Positions 32,045 to 36,379 of a DNA stretch of 36,379 nt are shown here, in pieces (within the stretch, counting starts at the first letter, position 1; the number at the start of each line of letters is the position of its first letter). This DNA comes from Clostridia bacterium (GTDB lineage Bacteria; Bacillota; Clostridia; UBA1212; UBA1255), in assembly GCA_017622825.1 (NCBI GenBank), contig JAGAQK010000030.1, positions 1-36,379 on the forward strand, written 5' to 3'. The position numbers and the translations under genes are program-made. The notes beneath the pieces were generated by a model. It searched no databases. It saw only the letters and a list, made by a program, of their open reading frames with translations, and was not told the origin of the DNA.

Positions 32045-32401
32045 ATGATTAAATTTATATGTTACCCAAAATGTACAACATGTCAAAAAGCTCAAAAATG
32101 GCTCGACGAGAACCATATCGAATATGCATTCAGAGATATTAAGCTCGATAAACCTACGCTTGAAGAACTGACCAATTGGCATAAAAAAAGCGGTTTGCTA
32201 CTCAAAAAGTTCTTTAATACAAGCGGTCTGCTATATAAATCTCTCGACTTAAAAAACAAGCTTCCCACTATGACCGAGGACGAGATGCTGAAGCTTCTTG
32301 CAAATGACGGTATGCTTGTAAAACGCCCGTTGCTCGTTGGAGACGACTTCGTGCTTGTTGGGTTTAAGGAAGCTGAGTGGAGTGCCTCTTTAAGCAAATA
32401 A
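32045..32401 (+). CDS. ArsC/Spx-family thioredoxin-fold protein
   Basis: A 118-residue protein of the arsenate reductase/Spx superfamily. It starts MIKFICYPKCTTCQKAQKWL with a CxxC active site (CTTC). It continues with FRDIKLDKPTLEEL, KKFFNTSGLLYKSLDL, the KLPTMTEDEMLKLLANDG helix and the RPLLV segment before a short tail (LVGFKEAEW). This is the YffB/YusI-like group, whose members may be reductases rather than true arsenate reductases. No ars operon is nearby. The gene starts four bases after the macro-domain gene, so it is probably a redox partner or stress gene of the same unit (inference). Confidence 0.9.
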   Translation: MIKFICYPKCTTCQKAQKWLDENHIEYAFRDIKLDKPTLEELTNWHKKSGLLLKKFFNTSGLLYKSLDLKNKLPTMTEDEMLKLLANDGMLVKRPLLVGDDFVLVGFKEAEWSASLSK

Positions 32402-32422
32402 TTTGTCGCTTGCCATGCGACC

Positions 32423-32474
32423 TAACCTTTCTTTTATTGATGTAGGATAATGACATCAAACGAAAGAGAGGTTA
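32423..32474 (+). promoter_or_regulatory. Hairpin covering the ribosome binding site of the vWA gene
   Basis: TAACCTTTCTTT (32423-32434) pairs with AAAGAGAGGTTA (32463-32474) except for one T-G pair, and an inner stem GATGT/ACATC (32439-32443/32453-32457) follows. The 3' arm contains the AGAGAGG Shine-Dalgarno of the vWA gene (start 32481), so folding would hide it. No T-run follows, so it is not a simple terminator. Confidence 0.55.
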
Positions 32475-32480
32475 TTAATT

Positions 32481-33131
32481 ATGAAAAACAACATTACCGA
32501 AATCATATTTATTTTGGACAGAAGTGGGTCTATGGCCGGTTTGGAAAGCGATACTATCGGAGGCTTCAACTCAATGATTGAAAAGCAGAAGAAGCAAAAT
32601 GGTGACTGCTATGTCTCCACAGTGCTTTTTGACAACGAAAGTGAAGTTCTCCATGACCGTGTAAAGCTTCACGATATTCCTCTAATGACTGACAGGGATT
32701 ATACCGCACGCGGTTGTACGGCTCTTATCGATGCTATTGGCGATGCCATTCAACACATTGGTATCATTCATAAGTATGCCCGTCCCGAAGACGTACCACA
32801 GCATACGATGTTTGTCATCACAACTGACGGGCAGGAAAATGCCAGCCGCCGTTACACAAGTGAGCAAGTCACGAAAATGATCGAGCGACAAAAAGAGAAA
32901 TATGGATGGGAATTCTTATTCATCGGAGCAAACATTGATGCCGTAGAAACCGCAGCCCGCTATGGCATTAGTAATGACAGAGCAGTTAACTACAGCGCGG
33001 ACGAGAAAGGCACACGTGTTTTATACGAAGCAGTCGCCGATGCAGTCTGTTGTGTAAGAAATGGCGAAGGTATTCAGACCGCTTGGAGCAAAGATATCAA
33101 AGCCGACTATCAAAAGCGCGGCAAAAAATAA
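32481..33131 (+). CDS. von Willebrand factor A domain protein
   Basis: A 216-residue cytoplasmic vWA protein. It has a full metal-ion-dependent adhesion site: FILDRSGSMAG (Asp13, Ser15, Ser17), the threonine in ARGCTALIDAIGDAI and the aspartate in FVITTDGQENASRR. The rest of the Rossmann-like fold is EKYGWEFLFIGANIDAVETA and NYSADEKGTRVLYEAVADAV. It has no signal peptide. Related vWA proteins in Firmicutes are found with TerD-like or macro-domain genes and are thought to take part in stress responses or to be metal-dependent scaffolds. The gene is 79 bases downstream of the ArsC-like gene with a hairpin over its ribosome binding site. Confidence 0.9.
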   Translation: MKNNITEIIFILDRSGSMAGLESDTIGGFNSMIEKQKKQNGDCYVSTVLFDNESEVLHDRVKLHDIPLMTDRDYTARGCTALIDAIGDAIQHIGIIHKYARPEDVPQHTMFVITTDGQENASRRYTSEQVTKMIERQKEKYGWEFLFIGANIDAVETAARYGISNDRAVNYSADEKGTRVLYEAVADAVCCVRNGEGIQTAWSKDIKADYQKRGKK

Positions 33132-33154
33132 ACTCTACGGTAAAAGCCAACTTC

Positions 33155-34756
33155 TTATGCTCCCTTGATTGAAATACCAGAAACGGTAGCCTTTGAAAGA
33201 TGCGCGAACGTTCCGAAGTATCCTGACTTCGCGAACTTAGTGGAGCTTATAATCAAATATTTATTGCTGCCATTCCAAACAATCGACTGACTGCTTCCCG
33301 TGTCAAGCGTTATGCTAAGAAGCAGCGTTTCGGCGCCTGTTGACGAAACGTGGTAGTATTTTATAACGTCACCGCTGTCAACTACTACGATTTTTTGCGC
33401 AGACGAAACGCTCGCGGGCAAATCAACGCCCACTTCTCTGACCGGCCATATTTTGGGATTGCCGAAATACACACTTGCTTTATTTTCGGTAAAGGCTACC
33501 CACACGCCGCCCAACGCGCCATTCGGGAAATTCTTGGCAGGATCAGGTATTCTCGCGCCTATGTAACAAGCGTTCCAATAGTTTGTATCAGATGAAGAAG
33601 GTACTGATTGTACTTTAACGTGCAATTCATATTGGTTGTATCCAACGCCGGGCTGATACTTGTAATCAAGATTATAGCTTTTAGCGCCGCCATTCCATGA
33701 ATAATTAGCTTTCTTGAAAACTTCCTTGGCAGTTGCTTTGGGTACAGCAACTGTTTCAGAAGGTTTTACGTAAATTGAAGCGTTATTTATAGGAATTTTG
33801 CTTGTATTAGGTCTGTATGCAAACATAAAATTGTTTATAGCCTCTCTGAAAGGCTGTTTGCCACGCGTAACCTCAGTGCCCGTTGTACCTGTAATACGAG
33901 CCTGGCTACCTGCATCATATCTTAAAAATTTGTTATCTGCACCTTTGCTGCTTGCGCAGAAGAATATGTGTCCCGGTACTCCACCTTCCTGTGGATTAAT
34001 AAACACTATATCCCCTGCTTTAAGTCTATTAACGCTGGTAATCTTTTCAAAACCTTGTTCCACGCACCATTCTTCAAGATTATCAACTGTCATACCATAA
34101 TTATATATCTGATTTGTAAATCCTACTCTGAAAAGCACCCAGCCTATAAGTCTGTCACAACTTATTAATCTCTCCGTAGGATTTATTGAACTGTTAACGT
34201 CAAGAGCGCCCCAATTGTACGCAGGGTTAATCGTCGGATTGCCATATTTAAATCTCTTTGCTCGCATAAAATCAGTAACATTTTGCGCTTCTTCAAGAAT
34301 TTTCTTTACGAGCGAATCATAATCCGTCGGAAAGATAGGAGACGGAGATGGTGTTGTCGTAGGTGTCGGGGTTTTCGTCGGCGTTTGTGTAGCCGTTGGT
34401 GTCGGTGTTTGTGTTGGCGTCGGCGAATATGTAGTCGACGTCGGCTTCAATGTAGGTGTAGGAGTGGGTTTCTGGGTAGGCTCGAGCGTTGGTTCAGATG
34501 TTAGCGTTGCCGTTGGCGTCTCGGTTGTTCCCTCTGTAGTAGCTGCAGAAGGCGCCGGCGTAAACTCGCCATCAGGTTTTCCCGTAGCTTGCTGCGTTAC
34601 CGACGTAGTCGGTACTGCGGTATTCGTCCCCGCACTAACTGCCGGATGCGTCTTATTGTTTTCGTCATTTGTTGATGTAGCACATCCAAATACAGGCACA
34701 ACAATGACTAAACATAACAACAAGCAAACAAAAGATTTGCTCAATTTACTCATCAT
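33155..34756 (-). CDS. Large NlpC/P60-like lipoprotein with Thr/Pro-rich linker
   Basis: A 533-residue surface lipoprotein. The signal peptide ends VFGC (Cys about 25). Residues 30-145 are a low-complexity Thr/Pro/Ser stretch (PTPTPTLKPTST, TPTPTATQTPTKTPTPTT) suited to span the wall. Residues 150-335 resemble an NlpC/P60 cysteine peptidase: a nucleophile in ERLISCDRLIGWVLF, then RLKAGDIVFINP and the histidine in GVPGHIFFCA. The motif around Cys is SCDR instead of the usual DCSG. The last 190 residues are beta-rich and carbohydrate-binding-like (YNLDYKYQPGVGYNQYELHV, ending near FGTFAHLSKATVSGISIKG). The ribosome binding site AAGGAG is adjacent. Its promoter is at 34795-34823. A smaller paralogue lies upstream. 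Confidence 0.85.
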   Translation of the reverse strand: MMSKLSKSFVCLLLCLVIVVPVFGCATSTNDENNKTHPAVSAGTNTAVPTTSVTQQATGKPDGEFTPAPSAATTEGTTETPTATLTSEPTLEPTQKPTPTPTLKPTSTTYSPTPTQTPTPTATQTPTKTPTPTTTPSPSPIFPTDYDSLVKKILEEAQNVTDFMRAKRFKYGNPTINPAYNWGALDVNSSINPTERLISCDRLIGWVLFRVGFTNQIYNYGMTVDNLEEWCVEQGFEKITSVNRLKAGDIVFINPQEGGVPGHIFFCASSKGADNKFLRYDAGSQARITGTTGTEVTRGKQPFREAINNFMFAYRPNTSKIPINNASIYVKPSETVAVPKATAKEVFKKANYSWNGGAKSYNLDYKYQPGVGYNQYELHVKVQSVPSSSDTNYWNACYIGARIPDPAKNFPNGALGGVWVAFTENKASVYFGNPKIWPVREVGVDLPASVSSAQKIVVVDSGDVIKYYHVSSTGAETLLLSITLDTGSSQSIVWNGSNKYLIISSTKFAKSGYFGTFAHLSKATVSGISIKGA

Positions 34757-34794
34757 ACCATCTCCTTGAGTATTTTACGTATTATATGGTATTC

Positions 34795-34823
34795 ATTATA
34801 CGCGTCTCGGCAGTACTTTTCAA
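34795..34823 (-). promoter_or_regulatory. Promoter of the large NlpC/P60-like gene
   Basis: Minus strand TTGAAA (34818-34823), 17-base spacer, TATAAT (34795-34800), about 39 bases before the start codon. Confidence 0.65.
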
Positions 34824-34916
34824 CAAAAAAGCCCACGCCATTTTTAACATTTTTGTAAATGCACTTTGTTTTTTTTGCGACTTTATACCTACCGGGAGAG
34901 AACAAACTCTTTCATT

Positions 34917-35627
34917 TCATTTTTTTACAGGTCTGTATGCAAACATAAAGTTATGTATCGGTTCACTTGATGGCTGAACAGATTGTATTCTTGTATCCGA
35001 CCCGCAATCATATCTAAAATGATTATTGCCCGAGTCATGTCCTGCATAAAGGAAAGTGTGTCCCGGATAAATAACCCCTGATTTAGACACTTTTGGAGTA
35101 ACAAATACAATATCACCGGCTTGCAATTCATCTACATTTTCAATTCTTGTAAAACCATGCTTTTCGCACCAAGTTTCAAAATCATGATCATTTCTTCTGG
35201 AATCAAAAACATATATACCGTTTTCTTCTGGCTGATCCGTAAAACCTACATCATAAAGAGCCCAACATACAAATCTATCACAGCTAACAAGCTTCGCTTC
35301 GCAATTCATAGCAGGATTCATTGGTGCATGGCCATATTTAAAACCTGCCTCACGCACAAAATCAGTAATTCTCTTTCCAGAACTTAAAATATCAGCAACA
35401 AGCTCCGAGTGAGTAGTATACACTACTTTATTTGAGGAATCATAAACCTGATATCCGTATTGAGCAAGCTTATCAGCCTTCTCTTTAGCCTCATCAATAT
35501 CAGTATAACTATACTCCTCCATCTCGGCTCTTGCAGTTTTAACGTAATACCTATTGCTACAACTAGTTCCCGTAAAAGCCATCATCAAAATCACTCCAAA
35601 AAGTACAATTCTCAATAGTTTTTTCAT
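34917..35627 (-). CDS. NlpC/P60-like lipoprotein, small paralogue
   Basis: A 236-residue lipoprotein with lipobox TGTSC (Cys about 23). A short alpha-helical stretch (DIDEAKEKADKLAQYGYQVY) precedes the catalytic domain, which matches the larger neighbour: KYGHAPMNPAMNCEAKLVSCD and DRFVCWALYDVGF, then ELQAGDIVFVTP and the histidine in YPGHTFLYAGHDSG. The C-terminal HNFMFAYRPVKK is nearly identical to the neighbour's NFMFAYRPNTSK. It has the same SCDR active-site variation. Compared with its paralogue it lacks the Thr/Pro linker and the C-terminal beta domain. Probably a peptidoglycan or peptide hydrolase on the outer face of the membrane; the substrate is unknown. A poor promoter (TTGACT-17-TAGTAT, 35661-35689) lies upstream. 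Confidence 0.85.
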   Translation of the reverse strand: MKKLLRIVLFGVILMMAFTGTSCSNRYYVKTARAEMEEYSYTDIDEAKEKADKLAQYGYQVYDSSNKVVYTTHSELVADILSSGKRITDFVREAGFKYGHAPMNPAMNCEAKLVSCDRFVCWALYDVGFTDQPEENGIYVFDSRRNDHDFETWCEKHGFTRIENVDELQAGDIVFVTPKVSKSGVIYPGHTFLYAGHDSGNNHFRYDCGSDTRIQSVQPSSEPIHNFMFAYRPVKK

Positions 35628-35756
35628 TATTACACCGCCCGTAACAATTATTATATCTTCATACTAAAACTTTTTTTCAAGCAAGTCAAGAAATATGATT
35701 GAAAATTGCCCAACTCAAGTTAATTATTGTCTCTGTCCGGCCACAAAAATCCCCTA

Positions 35757-35785
35757 TTGACATTCCAAGAAATATTGTGTATAAA
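35757..35785 (+). promoter_or_regulatory. Promoter of the repeat lipoprotein gene
   Basis: TTGACA (35757-35762), 17-base spacer, TATAAA (35780-35785). Transcription from about 35792 gives a leader of about 97 bases. Confidence 0.75.
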
Positions 35786-35800
35786 ATATATAGAGAATAT

Positions 35801-35866
35801 GACAAAATTATTAACGCGACATCAACAAAAATCAAGGGTGCCGTTTTACGGCATTTTTATTTTGTC
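35801..35866 (+). promoter_or_regulatory. Possible attenuator in the leader of the repeat lipoprotein gene
   Basis: Within the leader, TGCCG (35839-35843) and CGGCA (35849-35853) form a small hairpin followed by TTTTTATTTT, which looks like a weak intrinsic terminator. GACAAAAT (35801-35808) is a perfect complement of ATTTTGTC (35859-35866), which includes the end of that T-run. The two structures could compete or nest. Confidence 0.4.
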
Positions 35867-35888
35867 GTTTGTCTGTTTGGAGAGAATT

Positions 35889-36379
35889 ATGACTGTATTT
35901 GCCAAAAAAATTGCATCGTTATTTTTAATATGCTTAGTGGGCTTGATGCTTGTTGCGTGTGGAGAAGATGACACAACCGCGATGGGTTCAGGCTCCGTTT
36001 TTTCAAATACTGTTGATATTGCAGCAAATTCTACCACCAATACTACTACTTTAGAGGCTACAATTATTCCGTCTGCAGAGCCCACTACAGCTCCAACTTC
36101 GATGCCTACAGCGTTGCAATCAGCGACACCAACGGCTACGGAAATTCCCACGCCTACGCCAACGCAAACGGCGACACCAACAGCCACGGAAATGCCTACG
36201 CCTACACCAACGCAATCGGCGACACCGACAGCCACGCAGGCGCCCACGCCTACGCCAACGCAAACGGCTACACCAACAGCTACGCAGGCGCCCACGCCTA
36301 CACCAACGCAAACGGCGACACCAACAGCTACGCAAGCGCCCACGCCTACACCAACGCAAACGGCGACACCAACAGCTAC
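35889..36379 (+). CDS. Lipoprotein with Thr/Pro tandem repeats (3' end outside window)
   Basis: The start is ATG 35889 with GGAGAG upstream. The signal peptide [20 protein letters not shown] ends in the lipobox LVAC (Cys24). About 50 Ser/Thr/Asn-rich residues follow. From codon 79 a 16-residue unit A-T-P-T-A-T-(E/Q)-x-P-T-P-T-P-T-Q-(T/S) repeats at least five times and runs off the end at 36379. Such Thr/Pro repeats are wall-spanning stalks in Clostridia and may be glycosylated; a functional domain is expected after the window. The large NlpC/P60-like gene at 33155-34756 has a very similar stalk. The frame on the opposite strand (Gly/Val/Ala-rich) is a repeat shadow. Confidence 0.85.
   Translation, partial: MTVFAKKIASLFLICLVGLMLVACGEDDTTAMGSGSVFSNTVDIAANSTTNTTTLEATIIPSAEPTTAPTSMPTALQSATPTATEIPTPTPTQTATPTATEMPTPTPTQSATPTATQAPTPTPTQTATPTATQAPTPTPTQTATPTATQAPTPTPTQTATPTA
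36123..36379. repeat. 48-bp tandem repeat array inside the lipoprotein gene
   Basis: GCGACACC-type unit starts at 36123, 36171, 36219, 36267, 36315 and 36363, each exactly 48 bp apart, with few differences. The period is 16 codons and keeps the reading frame, so copy number can change without frameshift. Confidence 0.92.

Noticed and set aside
31069-32401. Arsenic resistance operon
   Set aside because: The ArsC-like protein has a CxxC site of the Spx/YffB type and no arsR, arsB or acr3 gene is nearby.
35846-36359. Gly/Val/Ala-rich and Arg/Trp/Cys-rich frames on the minus strand over the repeat lipoprotein
   Set aside because: These are repeat artefacts. The plus strand has a promoter, ribosome binding site and lipoprotein signal peptide.

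Overview
The window reads as an AT-rich chromosomal segment of an anaerobic Firmicute (class Clostridia, probably a Lachnospiraceae or Oscillospiraceae relative). The reasons are the gene content and order (L21-Prp-L27-Obg-DUF4364, FtsEX-S41 peptidase, an FMN riboswitch in front of ribU), strong AGGAGG-type ribosome binding sites, TTGACA/TATAAT promoters with 17-18 bp spacing, lipoprotein signal peptides, and the cleavable N-terminus of L27. The taxonomic call is inference; no rRNA gene is present.

Layout. 1-3.8 kb (minus): a carbohydrate-type ABC importer, with a giant membrane-anchored solute-binding protein followed by a permease cut by the window edge. It has a consensus promoter and a Fur-like palindrome in its leader. 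3.8-5.3 kb (minus): murD. 5.4-9.6 kb (plus): thrC-hom-aspartate kinase, a threonine biosynthesis operon. 9.6-11.1 kb (minus): an O-antigen ligase/polymerase-like membrane protein. 11.2-12.0 kb (plus): FMN riboswitch and ribU. 12.0-18.4 kb (minus): a five-gene envelope operon (M15 peptidase, transglutaminase-like protein with cell-wall-binding repeats, MBOAT acyltransferase, AlgX/DHHW-like protein, lipoprotein) from one consensus promoter. 18.5-20.9 kb (minus): rhaA, a sensory-rhodopsin-transducer (ASRT) family protein and a DUF4364 winged-helix protein. 20.8-23.4 kb (minus): obg and the L21-Prp-L27 operon with its leader. 23.4-29.4 kb (minus): a compact run PucR regulator-ftsE-ftsX-S41 protease-methyltransferase-hslO.

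From about 29.4 kb the sequence becomes accessory in character. There are four 74-75 bp hairpin-bearing tandem repeats, then tRNA-Met and tRNA-Glu. A degraded double-glycine bacteriocin-like gene follows, overlapped by a 42-codon membrane peptide gene that shares its LYDLGY motif. Next come a macro-domain/ArsC-like/vWA gene group, and finally three lipoproteins: two divergent NlpC/P60-like paralogues and one with a 48-bp Thr/Pro repeat array that runs off the window.

The most unusual items are the bacteriocin-like locus at 30.4-30.8 kb, the hairpin repeat array beside the tRNAs, the Fur-like operator of the sugar importer, the ASRT-family gene beside rhamnose isomerase, and the envelope operon that combines polysaccharide O-acylation with a transglutaminase-like enzyme. 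All function calls come from reading motifs and family resemblance; no database search was run.
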